A program made the translations under genes and the position numbers. The notes beneath the pieces are model-generated. The model was not told the origin of the DNA, searched no databases, and saw only the letters and a list, made by a program, of their open reading frames with translations. From the NCBI RefSeq assembly GCF_046524175.1, contig NZ_JBEFZF010000004.1:310001-374000 (forward strand): a stretch of 64,000 nt of DNA, in the 5' to 3' direction. Below are positions 42,398 to 51,714 of this stretch, piece by piece; the stretch's first letter is position 1; each line of letters opens with the position of its first letter. This stretch comes from Spongiivirga sp046524175 (lineage in GTDB: Bacteria > Bacteroidota > Bacteroidia > Flavobacteriales > Flavobacteriaceae).

Positions 42398-43573
42398 TTA
42401 TTCATAGGCCTTAACTATTGCATCAGCAATTTCGCCAAATGGCCAACTTAAGGTCTGTCTGTTAAAAATAGCCAGCCCATCATTAGAAACGCCACTATTC
42501 CCATTATCCCACCAAACACTGGCCAAACCTCTTTCTGCTGCGGCATTGGCGTAAAATGAAGCATGTTCCAGACGGTCAGCGGTATTATTTTGATTTCCTG
42601 AACTCCATTCGCCTAAAACAACTGCTTTGCCATTATCGACAAACTTGGCTTTAATACGATCCATTTCGGCAATAAGTTGTGCCTTGTCATCATCTGTACC
42701 CCACGTGCTATCAGTACCTTCCAACGTAAATGGAAACGGGAAATATGAATGAAGTGAAACTATAGTGTTCACATCGTTATTGGGTATTACCAAAGCATTC
42801 ATTGTTATTGGTAAGGTGCTGGCAGCATAGGTAGATATCATAATCTTTCGGGTACTATTATTACCTCCGGTGGCTCTGATGGCATCAAGACTCGTTTTAT
42901 GGTATTGGTTCACCATATCCCTTCCTTCTGCGGTACCTCCGCTCCATTCTTCAGCAGAATTTTCGAAACGTGGCTCGTTCAAAGTTTCAAAAATTAGATA
43001 ATCACTATAATTCTTAAATCGATTTGCTACTTGAGTCCATAACTTAGAAAGTCGTGCTTTCACTGCATCGCCTTCATTGTAGGTAGGAATAATCCAGGTG
43101 TCATCATGATGCACATTGATGATTACATACATATTATTGGCTCTACCATAGTTAACTACTTCTTCAACACGATCTAACCAATCTTTTTCGATAGTGTAAT
43201 TGGGTGCAGTACCTTGGTGAAAACGCCATGTTACAGGAACTCTTAGGATGTTAAAACCTCTGTTGGCCACTTCATCGATCATAGCTTTAGTAGTAACTGG
43301 ATTACCCCATACTGTTTCGTTATCTCCTTCGGCATCTAAGCTGTTTCCTAAATTCCAACCTATTTTCATTTCGGCGACAATCTCCATTGAAGAGAGCCCT
43401 CTCATGGTACCATTATCAAACTCACTCGCTTCATTATCTCCGTTATCCGGATTTTCATCAACGGGTTGTTCCTCGACTGAGTCCTCTGTAGGAACAACAG
43501 TAACATTAACCGATTCAGAACGGCATGACAGCATCAAAAAGATTGTGATCAGAATAAAAGCGGAGTATTTCAT
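42398..43573 (-). CDS. GH5 family endo-beta-glucanase (GH5_4-like), lipoprotein
   Basis: 391 residues from ATG 43573, where MKYSAFILITIFLMLSC gives a lipoprotein signal; the frame is open a further 35 codons upstream but without signal-peptide character. An Asp/Glu-rich linker leads to the (beta/alpha)8 barrel: MKIGWNLGNSLDAEGDN, VWGNPVTTKAMIDEV, FNILRVPVTWRFHQG, VIINVHHDDTW, acid/base Glu in FETLNEPR, and nucleophile Glu in VLGEWSSG. This pattern is GH5_4, whose members cut xyloglucan, lichenan or cellulose. With the GH3, xylA and xylB genes, xyloglucan is a good guess. It begins the xylose run. Confidence 0.88.
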   Translation of the reverse strand: MKYSAFILITIFLMLSCRSESVNVTVVPTEDSVEEQPVDENPDNGDNEASEFDNGTMRGLSSMEIVAEMKIGWNLGNSLDAEGDNETVWGNPVTTKAMIDEVANRGFNILRVPVTWRFHQGTAPNYTIEKDWLDRVEEVVNYGRANNMYVIINVHHDDTWIIPTYNEGDAVKARLSKLWTQVANRFKNYSDYLIFETLNEPRFENSAEEWSGGTAEGRDMVNQYHKTSLDAIRATGGNNSTRKIMISTYAASTLPITMNALVIPNNDVNTIVSLHSYFPFPFTLEGTDSTWGTDDDKAQLIAEMDRIKAKFVDNGKAVVLGEWSSGNQNNTADRLEHASFYANAAAERGLASVWWDNGNSGVSNDGLAIFNRQTLSWPFGEIADAIVKAYE

Positions 43574-43982
43574 GGTAGTCGCAATTTTAATTACAAAATT
43601 AACTGAATTAGTATCGATATATATACCAGATTTGATGTAAAAATTAAAAGAGATGTTGTATTTGGTGCTTCCTATCATACAACATAAACCTGAGACGCCT
43701 TAGCTAACAGTATGCTCAATTAGTAATTGTAATAATCGAGTTTTAAAGGTAAGTACCAGACTTTGCATAGTTCCTGCTGAATGGTAGATCGTTTTTCACC
43801 TTTTTAAATTATTTGAATGACAAATGTCATCTTTTTCATAACGGGGGTATCCTAGATTTGCGAAAGTTAAAAATTTGAAGTGTTGGGTACCATTCTTTCT
43901 AGTGCACTAAATCCTTTTTGATGCACTATTAAAACCGTATCATCAAAGTTCGAACAATCCTCTTAATACGTTATTATTGACC
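43574..43982. other. Divergent intergenic region between GH5 and hemN
   Basis: 409 nt. It contains the hemN operator and promoter (43816-43860) and a predicted hemN leader of about 120 nt in which TAGTGCA (43900-43906) and TGCACTA (43922-43928) can pair. The GH5 side (43574-43780) shows no clear -7 box to me. Confidence 0.55.
43816..43860 (+). promoter_or_regulatory. Fnr-type operator and -7 box of hemN
   Basis: AATGACAAATGTCATC (43816-43831) contains the perfect palindrome TGACAAATGTCA. TAGATTTG (43853-43860) is an exact TAnnTTTG -7 box. The centres are 33 nt apart. Confidence 0.78.
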
Positions 43983-45344
43983 ATGTGTACATTAGTTTCA
44001 AAATACAACGTAGCGGGACCTCGCTACACTAGTTACCCAACTGTTCCTTATTGGGACCAAGATCTGTTTAGCTTGCAAAGTTGGAAAACATCAGTCAAAC
44101 GTAGCTTTGATGAAAGCAATGAACATGAGGGAACAAGCCTTTATATCCATCTTCCTTTTTGCGAAAGCATGTGCACCTTTTGCGGTTGCACTAAACGTAT
44201 TACCAAGAATCATCAATTGGAAATCCCATATATCAAAAGTGTTTTGAAGGAGTTCAATATGTATGTAAATCTAATGGGACGCCGACCTACAGTCTCACAA
44301 ATTCATTTGGGAGGAGGCACTCCCACTTTTTTTTCGCATGCGAATTTAAAATTCCTAATTGAAGGTATTTTTAGAATTGCAAATAGGGCAGAAAAGGTTG
44401 AATTTAGTTTTGAAGGACATCCTAATAATACTACCAAAGAGCACTTGGCTGTTTTGGCGGAAAGCGGTTTTACGCGGGTATGCTACGGAGTTCAAGATTA
44501 CAACATTATGGTGCAAAAGGCTATTAATAGAGTACAGCCGTTTGAAAATGTAAAAGACGCAACCGTTAAGGCAAGAGAACTGGGCTATACTTCAGTTGGG
44601 CATGATATTATATACGGACTCCCTTTTCAGACTAAAGACCACGTGAAAAATACCATTGAAAAAACGATAGAATTAATGCCTGACCGTATTGCTTTTTATA
44701 GTTATGCTCATGTACCATGGATAAAGGGAAATGGTCAACGCGGATTTAAAGAGGAAGATCTTCCATCACCAGATCAAAAACGTTTGCAGTATGAGATGGG
44801 AAAGAAGATGCTATTAGATGCTGGTTATGACGAAATAGGTATGGATCACTTTGCATTACCTACTGATGATTTAAGTATTGCAAAAAGAAATGGCACTCTT
44901 CATCGTAATTTTATGGGCTATAGCGCTAGTAAAACTAAATTGATGATCGGCTTGGGCGTATCTGCTATTAGTGACAGTTGGTATGGTTTTGCACAAAATA
45001 CAAAGAGTGTAGAAGCATATCAGGATCTGATTAATAACGATGTTTTTCCAGTGTATAGGGGGCATATACTTACTCAAGAAGATCTAATCATTAGAAGGCA
45101 TATCCTTAATATAATGTGCTCTTTTAAAACAACTTGGGAGAGTGAAGCAGCCTTTTTTCCTGAGCTTCCTGATATTGTTACGAAGCTACTAGAACTGGAA
45201 AAAGACGGGTTGGTTGTTATAAGTCCTAAAAAAATTGAAGTTACAGAAAAAGGTAAACCGTTTGTACGCAATATCTGCCTTCCATTTGACATCAGATTAC
45301 AGCGAAAAAAGCCGGATACAAAGCTTTTTTCAATGACCGTATAA
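43983..45344 (+). CDS. hemN: Oxygen-independent coproporphyrinogen III oxidase
   Basis: Radical SAM enzyme of haem synthesis under low oxygen. The cluster-binding CESMCTFCGC (CxxxCxxC) is near residue 55; the start YNVAGPRYTSYPTVP, the GGGTPTFF motif and DRIAFYSYAHVPW are HemN-specific. I start at ATG 43983 (453 residues) rather than TTG 43977, two codons earlier. It stands alone, convergent with the cco cluster, and is preceded by an Fnr-type operator that matches those of the oxidase genes, as expected for a gene needed when oxygen falls. Confidence 0.95.
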   Translation: MCTLVSKYNVAGPRYTSYPTVPYWDQDLFSLQSWKTSVKRSFDESNEHEGTSLYIHLPFCESMCTFCGCTKRITKNHQLEIPYIKSVLKEFNMYVNLMGRRPTVSQIHLGGGTPTFFSHANLKFLIEGIFRIANRAEKVEFSFEGHPNNTTKEHLAVLAESGFTRVCYGVQDYNIMVQKAINRVQPFENVKDATVKARELGYTSVGHDIIYGLPFQTKDHVKNTIEKTIELMPDRIAFYSYAHVPWIKGNGQRGFKEEDLPSPDQKRLQYEMGKKMLLDAGYDEIGMDHFALPTDDLSIAKRNGTLHRNFMGYSASKTKLMIGLGVSAISDSWYGFAQNTKSVEAYQDLINNDVFPVYRGHILTQEDLIIRRHILNIMCSFKTTWESEAAFFPELPDIVTKLLELEKDGLVVISPKKIEVTEKGKPFVRNICLPFDIRLQRKKPDTKLFSMTV

Positions 45345-45356
45345 TTAAGTTCTTTG

Positions 45357-46064
45357 TTAATGGCAGCTTTGTTGGGAACTTACCTGCTCAACCGCTACGG
45401 TATTCGATGGAGAAATATAGGGTATACCTAATCCCAATCCTCTTAAAACAAATAATAGTCCTATAATCACAACAAACATAGGTATCCACTGCAAGATTCT
45501 TCTTTTTACTTGCTGTTTTAAAAAATTACCCAAATAAATAGCAGTAGTCATTAATGGGATAGTACCGAGTCCAAAAACTGCCATGTAGAGACTTCCTTCA
45601 ACTATTTTCCCGCTGCCAATAGCACCGAAAATTGCTAGGTAGACCAAACCACAAGGTAATAACCCGTTCAGAAAACCAAGGGTAAAAAAAGTTCCTGGAT
45701 CCTTTTTTTTTAACTGCGCGCCCATGGTCGATTTTAATTTGGATACCACTGTGTAAATTGGTTTTGAAAATTGATACCTTCCTAAAAATCGTTTAGGAAT
45801 TAGCATTAGAGTAATCATTAGGAGTCCTATTATAATAGATAGGCGTTGTTGAAACCCAAATAACTCGAGCCGGCTACCTAGCCACCCAAACAGTAGTCCT
45901 AATAAGGCATAGGTGCCAATCCTACCAGTATGGTAACTGACAATTTCAAAGAAACGCTTGGTTTTGTTCTTTCTATCAAGAGGTAGTAGGAAAGCTATAG
46001 GACCACACATTCCCACACAATGGAAACTTCCTAAAAGCCCTAATATGAATGCTGTATAAATCAT
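45357..46064 (-). CDS. TauE/SafE-like (DsbD_2/UreH-type) membrane protein of the cbb3 cluster
   Basis: 235 residues with about six helices. The N-terminal LGLLGSFHCVGMCGPIAFLLPL motif, with two cysteines, is typical of the family found in cco gene clusters; related proteins are linked to copper delivery and cytochrome oxidase assembly. It overlaps the FixH gene by 1 nt and ends the oxidase operon, 12 nt from the convergent hemN stop. A role in oxidase maturation is inferred from position and motif. Confidence 0.85.
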   Translation of the reverse strand: MIYTAFILGLLGSFHCVGMCGPIAFLLPLDRKNKTKRFFEIVSYHTGRIGTYALLGLLFGWLGSRLELFGFQQRLSIIIGLLMITLMLIPKRFLGRYQFSKPIYTVVSKLKSTMGAQLKKKDPGTFFTLGFLNGLLPCGLVYLAIFGAIGSGKIVEGSLYMAVFGLGTIPLMTTAIYLGNFLKQQVKRRILQWIPMFVVIIGLLFVLRGLGLGIPYISPSNTVAVEQVSSQQSCH

Positions 46065-46510
46065 CAGTATAAAATTGATTTTTTATAGAGATAGGTTTTG
46101 TTATTGGTCTCCCATTGTATAGTAATGTTCCAGCGACCATCGACCAGTCTTTGGTCAGGTATGAGCAAATTAGATCCGGATAGGACTAATGGAAAGTCAA
46201 AATCCAGTTTCTGGTTCGACGGTCTGTAAAGGAACACTGTACCTTTCGTGTTTTCATTCTTAATTTCTTCAGGAAAATTAATTAGCCAACCTTTGGTTGT
46301 TTTCTGTCCCGTCAGTGCGGTAGAAAGATTGTTTAAGTTGCTTTCCTGATCTATCTCATTTTGGTATACCATTTCTTTCGCATAGTACTCTTCGGTTACC
46401 AAATCGTGATGGTATGCGTTGTCGGTGCTCATTGTAATAACCAAATACAAGATAAATCCCATAAAGCCTATCATTGCTACCACGATTCCTTTTCCCCAAT
46501 TCCATTTCAT
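46064..46510 (-). CDS. ccoH: FixH/CcoH family protein
   Basis: 148 residues, one N-terminal transmembrane helix (about 5-25) and a periplasmic FixH domain with YHHDLVTEEYYAKEMVYQNEID, the pattern of CcoH, which assists cbb3 oxidase assembly. I start at ATG 46510 (MKWNWGKG), because this begins just before the helix; a longer frame to 46591 would overlap ccoG by 23 nt. Located between ccoG (58 nt upstream) and the TauE-like gene. Confidence 0.85.
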   Translation of the reverse strand: MKWNWGKGIVVAMIGFMGFILYLVITMSTDNAYHHDLVTEEYYAKEMVYQNEIDQESNLNNLSTALTGQKTTKGWLINFPEEIKNENTKGTVFLYRPSNQKLDFDFPLVLSGSNLLIPDQRLVDGRWNITIQWETNNKTYLYKKSILY

Positions 46511-46568
46511 ATTTAATTTTTTTAGTACGACTCTAATTTTTACCACATTATTTTCGCTGCTGATCGGT

Positions 46569-47990
46569 CTAGTTATAACTTCTAGGTCCAAGAAAAGCAG
46601 TGGTTGTTGTTTCTATTAAATCTTCTTTACTATATACGCCTATTTCTAATTGATCTTTATCACCTTCTAGTGCGCTTGCATTAAGCTCAATGAAAAGTGT
46701 ACCTTCTGCCAAGCCTTGCTGCGGAACACTGAATCGCTCATGTGAAACTACTTTAATGGTACCCTTATGTGACAATAGCTTAAAGGTGACATTGGCAATA
46801 TCCTTATTTGTTTTGTTAACCAACTTATAGGTATATACATTGCTGATAATATTATTGGCCTTATGCTCATAAAGTTGTCCAGGTAAACGCAGAATACGTG
46901 CTTCCAAATCGTTTCGAAGAAAAAGCATTCCCACTAACACTGAAATGAGAATTGCAAGAACTGCACTGTAACCTTTAAGCCGGGGGCTAAAAGTGAATTT
47001 GGCTTTCTTTTCTATGTTTTCCTCGCTTGCATAACGTATTAACCCTTTGGGTAACCCCACATTTTCCATCATTTTATCGCATGCATCAATACAGGCAGTA
47101 CAATTAATACATTCTAATTGGGTACCATTCCGTATATCTATTCCGGTAGGACAGACATGTACACATTGAAAACAGTCAATACAATCTCCTTTCCCTGTGC
47201 TAGGTCGATCTTCGTTCTTTTTAAACTTTGCGCGACCAGCCTCTTTTTCACCTCGTTTATGATCGTATGCCACCACGATCGATTTATTATCTAATAGTAC
47301 ACCTTGTAGTCTGCCGTAGGGACAAGCGATAATACATACCTGTTCTCTAAACCAGGCGAATACAAAATAAAATACTCCGGTAAAAATGAGTAGGGATATA
47401 AAGGTGCTTAAATGACTTGCTGGGCCATCAGTAACATAACGCAATAACTGGTCACTCCCAATTAAATAGGCTAGAAACACATTAGCAATCAAAAAAGAGA
47501 TGATAAAAAAGACCCCCCATTTTAATGTGCGTTTTCTGATTTTTTCACCATTCCACGGCATTTTATTCAACCGAATTTGCTTACCTCGATCACCATCTAT
47601 CCAATACTCGATACGCCTAAATACCATTTCCATGAAAATGGTTTGGGGGCATACCCAACCGCAAAATAAACGTCCGAATGCTACGGTAAAGAATACGACA
47701 AATACCACTCCGATAATCATCATAATTACAAAAAGATGAAAATCTTGCGGCCAAAATGGCTGACCGAAAATATTGAAGCGTCTTTCTAGTACATTAAACA
47801 TCAAAAATTGATTTCCCTCAATTTTCAAAAAAGGGGATACAAAGAGTATCGCCAATAGCCCATAGCTTACTAGTTTGCGCCATTCGTAATAACGCCCCTC
47901 CGGCTTTTTTGGATATACCCAAGCTCTTTTACCCTCATCGGTAACAGTGCTTATACTATCTCTAAATATTTCGTTTTCGGGTGTTTCCAT
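46569..47990 (-). CDS. ccoG: Cytochrome c oxidase accessory protein CcoG
   Basis: 473 residues. Membrane helices flank two ferredoxin-type [4Fe-4S] motifs, CIDCFQCVHVCPTG and CINCTACIDACDKM; GRLFCGWVCPQTIFME and ACPYGRLQGVL are the RdxA/CcoG/FixG signatures. CcoG is a copper reductase involved in supplying copper to the cbb3 oxidase. The C-terminal immunoglobulin-like domain (about 370-470) is typical. It follows ccoP by 54 nt. Confidence 0.94.
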   Translation of the reverse strand: METPENEIFRDSISTVTDEGKRAWVYPKKPEGRYYEWRKLVSYGLLAILFVSPFLKIEGNQFLMFNVLERRFNIFGQPFWPQDFHLFVIMMIIGVVFVVFFTVAFGRLFCGWVCPQTIFMEMVFRRIEYWIDGDRGKQIRLNKMPWNGEKIRKRTLKWGVFFIISFLIANVFLAYLIGSDQLLRYVTDGPASHLSTFISLLIFTGVFYFVFAWFREQVCIIACPYGRLQGVLLDNKSIVVAYDHKRGEKEAGRAKFKKNEDRPSTGKGDCIDCFQCVHVCPTGIDIRNGTQLECINCTACIDACDKMMENVGLPKGLIRYASEENIEKKAKFTFSPRLKGYSAVLAILISVLVGMLFLRNDLEARILRLPGQLYEHKANNIISNVYTYKLVNKTNKDIANVTFKLLSHKGTIKVVSHERFSVPQQGLAEGTLFIELNASALEGDKDQLEIGVYSKEDLIETTTTAFLGPRSYN

Positions 47991-48044
47991 TACGTGCTTT
48001 GGCGCATAATTACAACGAAGCGATGCTATTTTACACAGCTCTAA

Positions 48045-49025
48045 TTATTGGTCGTTAAGGTTTGCAGTGACCTCATTTGAAGCTTCAGTTTTTGTCTCTT
48101 CGTTTTCCATTGGGGTCTCTGGACTATCTGTTGGTATTTCTTCTACTGCATCTGGATCAATCCAAATTTCACCTTCTGCAGCTTTGGGATCTGCAGGAGC
48201 TGTACCTTGTAAACTCAATATATAACTAGCTACTTGAGCCATTTCAGCAGGTTTCAATTCAGTTTTCCAGGGTACCATACCTTTTCCTGCGCGCCCTCCT
48301 TCTGAAATAGTATTGAAAACATTTTTAATACCACCTCCCAAAATCCAGTGTTTGTCAGTTAAATTAGGTCCTATCCCACCACCGCCATCAGCTTTGTGAC
48401 AGGCAACACAACGTTCGTTAAATATGGTTTTTCCGGTTTTAAGATCCCCAGCATCGGTTAGTAATATTACCGTGTTGACATCTACTAAGTCTTTTGCTGT
48501 TTTTTTCCATTCTTCAATTTCAGCTTTGGCGATAGCTACTTCATATTCATACTCTTCATCCTGCGTATAATCATTATAAATATGGAATCTTACTAAGTAA
48601 ATAACACCAAAAATGATAGTGGCATAGAAGCCATATAACCACCATGGTGGTAAGCGATTATCTAGCTCTTTTATACCGTCATAGTTATGATCTAGAATAA
48701 TCTCATGTTCTTCTTCAATAGGTTTACTTCCAAGAAGTTTTTTATAAGTTTCCTTAACCCATTTAAACTGGTTTTCCTCAGCTAAAGCCGCTTTTTCATC
48801 ATACTCTTTTTTAGCATTTTCATTTAATGATAAATAGAGTACACGTTGTAATGCTGCTACGCAAACTTCTCCAATAATCATTAATAAAGTAAGCAAGCTT
48901 ACTGCCGCCCAATACCAGAGTTTATAGAATGCTTCCGTGGGATCATCGGGAGAGGCTATGTACATTAATAAGATTCCGGATACAATTGCGAAAACCAATA
49001 TCCTTATATATGCTGCTGTTTTCAT
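48045..49025 (-). CDS. ccoP: cbb3 oxidase subunit III, monohaem (CcoP)
   Basis: 326 residues. Two N-terminal membrane helices, a linker, a third helix (PPWWLYGFYATIIFGVIYL) and one cytochrome c domain with ERCVACHKADG and the Met ligand in GKGMVPWKTEL. Proteobacterial CcoP has two haems; one CxxCH here is normal for Bacteroidota. The acidic Pro/Glu-rich tail (about 285-326) is low complexity. It overlaps ccoQ by 4 nt. Confidence 0.93.
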   Translation of the reverse strand: MKTAAYIRILVFAIVSGILLMYIASPDDPTEAFYKLWYWAAVSLLTLLMIIGEVCVAALQRVLYLSLNENAKKEYDEKAALAEENQFKWVKETYKKLLGSKPIEEEHEIILDHNYDGIKELDNRLPPWWLYGFYATIIFGVIYLVRFHIYNDYTQDEEYEYEVAIAKAEIEEWKKTAKDLVDVNTVILLTDAGDLKTGKTIFNERCVACHKADGGGGIGPNLTDKHWILGGGIKNVFNTISEGGRAGKGMVPWKTELKPAEMAQVASYILSLQGTAPADPKAAEGEIWIDPDAVEEIPTDSPETPMENEETKTEASNEVTANLNDQ

Positions 49026-49216
49026 AATTCAGTTGGATTTATGATGATATCATCATCAAGTGGAATATTACTTACTTCGTTAATGTGCTTCTTCTTTGCC
49101 GTAAACACCCACCAGAATAGGGCTGTAAAAAACAAGAAGAATATGATGAGGGAGATGATAGGGTAGATGGTGACCCCATCTATCTGTTCTAAATTTTGTT
49201 TTACAAACTTCAACAT
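49022..49216 (-). CDS. ccoQ: CcoQ/FixQ-like small subunit
   Basis: 64 residues with a single helix (YPIISLIIFFLFFTALFWWVF) followed by the cytoplasmic AKKKHINEVSNIPLDDD, the usual CcoQ pattern. The position between ccoNO (3 nt gap) and ccoP (4 nt overlap) supports the call more than the sequence. Confidence 0.85.
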   Translation of the reverse strand: MLKFVKQNLEQIDGVTIYPIISLIIFFLFFTALFWWVFTAKKKHINEVSNIPLDDDIIINPTEL

Positions 49217-49219
49217 GGC

Positions 49220-51424
49220 TTATTGGTTTATGTTTAGTGCAGTTTCAGCTGCATTTTTTACTTTAATATCCGTTCCCAGTCGCTGTAAATATGCAATAAG
49301 AGCGACTACCTCTCGATTTCTCATATCGATAAACTCCTCACCATTTTCTTTCGCATATTTTTTATCAGCTTCGTAAGTTTTGACAAAGTCAGGGTCAGCG
49401 TACAAGTTTTTTTCAATTTGTATGCCTTGCTCCGTCATCCATTGTTGAGCACGCTCGATATCTTCCATTGTGTATGGAACACCAAGTGTTTGCATGGCTT
49501 TCATTTTAGCTTCTGTCTTAGTCTTATCAAGTGGATTTTTGATAAGCCATTTGTACGATGGCATAATGGAACCAGATGAGGTACTCTGTGGGTCGTAGAA
49601 GTGATTCAAATGCCAATTATCGCTATACTTGCCGCCAACCCTCAATAGATCAGGTCCGGTTCGCTTGCTTCCCCATAAAAATGGATGGTCATAAACAAAC
49701 TCACCAGCTTTTGCATATTCACCGTAACGTTCGACTTCACTTCTAAAGGGTCTGACCATTTGTGAATGACAGGCATTACAACTTTCTCTAATGTAGAGAT
49801 CTCGCCCTTCAAGTTCCAGTGGAGTATAAGGTTTCACACTTGAAATTACCGGTACATATTCATCGACCATTAGCGATGGAATAATTTGAACCATACCACC
49901 AATAAGAATGGCAATAGTAGCAAAGATGGTAAGCTTCACAGGACGACGTTCTAACCATGTATGATATCCTTCTTTAGTAGTTCGTTTTTTGGTTACCTTT
50001 TGAAGCGGAGCAGCTTCAGCTAGCTCATCCGTTACTTTTTTACCTGCCCTCGCGGTCATGATAACATTATAAACACCAATAAGAGCTCCTACTACAAACA
50101 TGGTTCCACCAATGGCACGCATCCAGTACATTGGGATAATTTCACTTACAGTTTCTAGGAAATTACCATACACCAGCGTACCGTCAGGGTTGAATTGTTT
50201 CCACATGGATGCCTGTACAAAACCAGCTACATACATTGGTAATGCATATAAAATGATACCTAAGGTTCCTACCCAAAAATGAACATTCGCTAACTGTACA
50301 GAGAATAATCGCGTTTTAAATAGTTTAGGGATTAACCAATAGATCATACCAAAAGTCAAGAAGCCATTCCAAGCTAACGCTCCTACATGCACGTGGGCAA
50401 TGATCCAGTCACTAAAGTGTGCTATAGCATTTACATTTTTAAGAGAAAGCATTGGCCCTTCAAATGTTGCCATACCGTAACCAGTAATAGCTACTACCAT
50501 AAATTTTAGAACAGGATCAGTGCGTACTTTATCCCATGCTCCGCGAAGGGTTAATAAACCATTAATCATACCACCCCAGGAAGGTGCAATGAGCATTATT
50601 GAGAAAGCCACTCCTAGGTTCTGCGCCCAGTCTGGCAAGACAGAATATAATAAGTGATGTGGTCCAGCCCAGATATATATAAAAATAAGTGACCAGAAGT
50701 GTACAATGGACAGTCGGTAAGAATATACTGGTCGGTTAGCCGCCTTCGGTACAAAATAATACATGAGTCCCAAAAAGGGTGTGGTCAAGAAAAAAGCTAC
50801 GGCATTATGACCATACCACCATTGGACAAGCGCATCTTGCACACCTGCATATACGGAGTAACTTTTAAGCGCGCTGACTGGTATCTCAATACTGTTTACT
50901 ATATGAAGTACAGCAACCGTTACAAATGTTCCCAAGTAAAACCAAATAGCCACATATAAATGTCGTTGACGTCTTTTAAGAATTGTACCAATTAGGTTGG
51001 CGCCAAACGCTACCCAAACTAAGGCAATAGCAATGTCAAATGGCCATTCTAGCTCAGCGTATTCTTTAGAAGTTGTATATCCTAAGGGAAGAGTAATTGC
51101 TGCACCAACGATGATAGCCTGCCATCCCCAAAAATTAAAATTGCTTAACCAATCTTTCCACATTCTGGCTTTGAGCAATCTTTGAGAAGAGTAATATACC
51201 CCGGCAAAAATGGCGTTACCTACAAAGGCAAAAATCACAGCGTTGGTATGCAGTGGTCTAAGCCTGCCAAAACTTAACCATGAGATACCATCGGTTAAGT
51301 TGGGAAACAAAAACATAAATGCCAGTAGGAGTCCTACTGTCATTCCAATAACGCCCCAGAACAGTGTTGCCACAATGAACTTTCGCACTATTTTGTTGTC
51401 ATAATAAAACTGTTGTACTTCCAT
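49220..51424 (-). CDS. ccoN: Fused cbb3 cytochrome c oxidase subunits I and II (CcoN-CcoO)
   Basis: 734 residues. Residues of about 1-470 are the twelve-helix haem-copper core: RPLHTNAVIFAFVGN (low-spin haem His), WYGHNAVAFFLTTPFLG (CuB His), WAGPHHLLY and AHVHVGALAWN. Residues of about 490-734 are CcoO, with one helix and the haem c site SCNACHSQM at 548-556, TGPDLLRVGGKYSDNWH and SIMPSYKW. The fusion is the normal Bacteroidota form. High oxygen affinity lets the cell respire at low oxygen. It lies 15 nt after ccoS. Confidence 0.97.
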   Translation of the reverse strand: MEVQQFYYDNKIVRKFIVATLFWGVIGMTVGLLLAFMFLFPNLTDGISWLSFGRLRPLHTNAVIFAFVGNAIFAGVYYSSQRLLKARMWKDWLSNFNFWGWQAIIVGAAITLPLGYTTSKEYAELEWPFDIAIALVWVAFGANLIGTILKRRQRHLYVAIWFYLGTFVTVAVLHIVNSIEIPVSALKSYSVYAGVQDALVQWWYGHNAVAFFLTTPFLGLMYYFVPKAANRPVYSYRLSIVHFWSLIFIYIWAGPHHLLYSVLPDWAQNLGVAFSIMLIAPSWGGMINGLLTLRGAWDKVRTDPVLKFMVVAITGYGMATFEGPMLSLKNVNAIAHFSDWIIAHVHVGALAWNGFLTFGMIYWLIPKLFKTRLFSVQLANVHFWVGTLGIILYALPMYVAGFVQASMWKQFNPDGTLVYGNFLETVSEIIPMYWMRAIGGTMFVVGALIGVYNVIMTARAGKKVTDELAEAAPLQKVTKKRTTKEGYHTWLERRPVKLTIFATIAILIGGMVQIIPSLMVDEYVPVISSVKPYTPLELEGRDLYIRESCNACHSQMVRPFRSEVERYGEYAKAGEFVYDHPFLWGSKRTGPDLLRVGGKYSDNWHLNHFYDPQSTSSGSIMPSYKWLIKNPLDKTKTEAKMKAMQTLGVPYTMEDIERAQQWMTEQGIQIEKNLYADPDFVKTYEADKKYAKENGEEFIDMRNREVVALIAYLQRLGTDIKVKNAAETALNINQ

Positions 51425-51439
51425 AGTTATTTTTAATTT

Positions 51440-51628
51440 CTAGGATTCTTTTTCGGTTGTTGTCTGTTTATTATTGGCTGAAAGCCGAATTTCATCATCA
51501 AAAAGCATGCGTACAGAAGGAGTATAGGTGTCGTCATACTGCCCCTTTTTAACTGAAAAAACGAAGGCAATAAAAAATACGAGTGCCACTAAAACACTAA
51601 TTGCTAAAAGCAAGTAAATAATACTCAT
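51440..51628 (-). CDS. ccoS: cbb3 oxidase assembly protein CcoS
   Basis: 62 residues with one N-terminal helix (IIYLLLAISVLVALVFFIAF) followed by the CcoS motif VKKGQYDDTYTPSVRMLFDDE, needed for cofactor insertion into the oxidase. First gene of the ccoS-NO-Q-P-G-H-TauE operon. Its promoter at 51648-51692 has the shared Fnr-type operator, and the predicted leader is only about 16 nt. Confidence 0.92.
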   Translation of the reverse strand: MSIIYLLLAISVLVALVFFIAFVFSVKKGQYDDTYTPSVRMLFDDEIRLSANNKQTTTEKES

Positions 51629-51647
51629 ACCTTACTGAATTTGGCCG

Positions 51648-51692
51648 TAAATCTAATTTTCATGTTTCTTTAAAAAGATGATAATTGTCAGC
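51648..51692 (-). promoter_or_regulatory. Fnr-type operator and -7 box of the cbb3 operon
   Basis: GATGATAATTGTCAGC (51677-51692) holds the palindrome TGATAATTGTCA (one mismatch). On the minus strand TAGATTTA (51655-51648) matches the -7 box in all but the last base. The centres are 33 nt apart. Confidence 0.72.
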
Positions 51693-51714
51693 TTCTCTTT
51701 TTTTTTAAATTATT

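Noticed and set aside
43248..43640. 130-codon plus-strand frame opposite the GH5 gene
   Set aside because: Antisense shadow; the GH5 frame holds all catalytic motifs and a lipoprotein signal.
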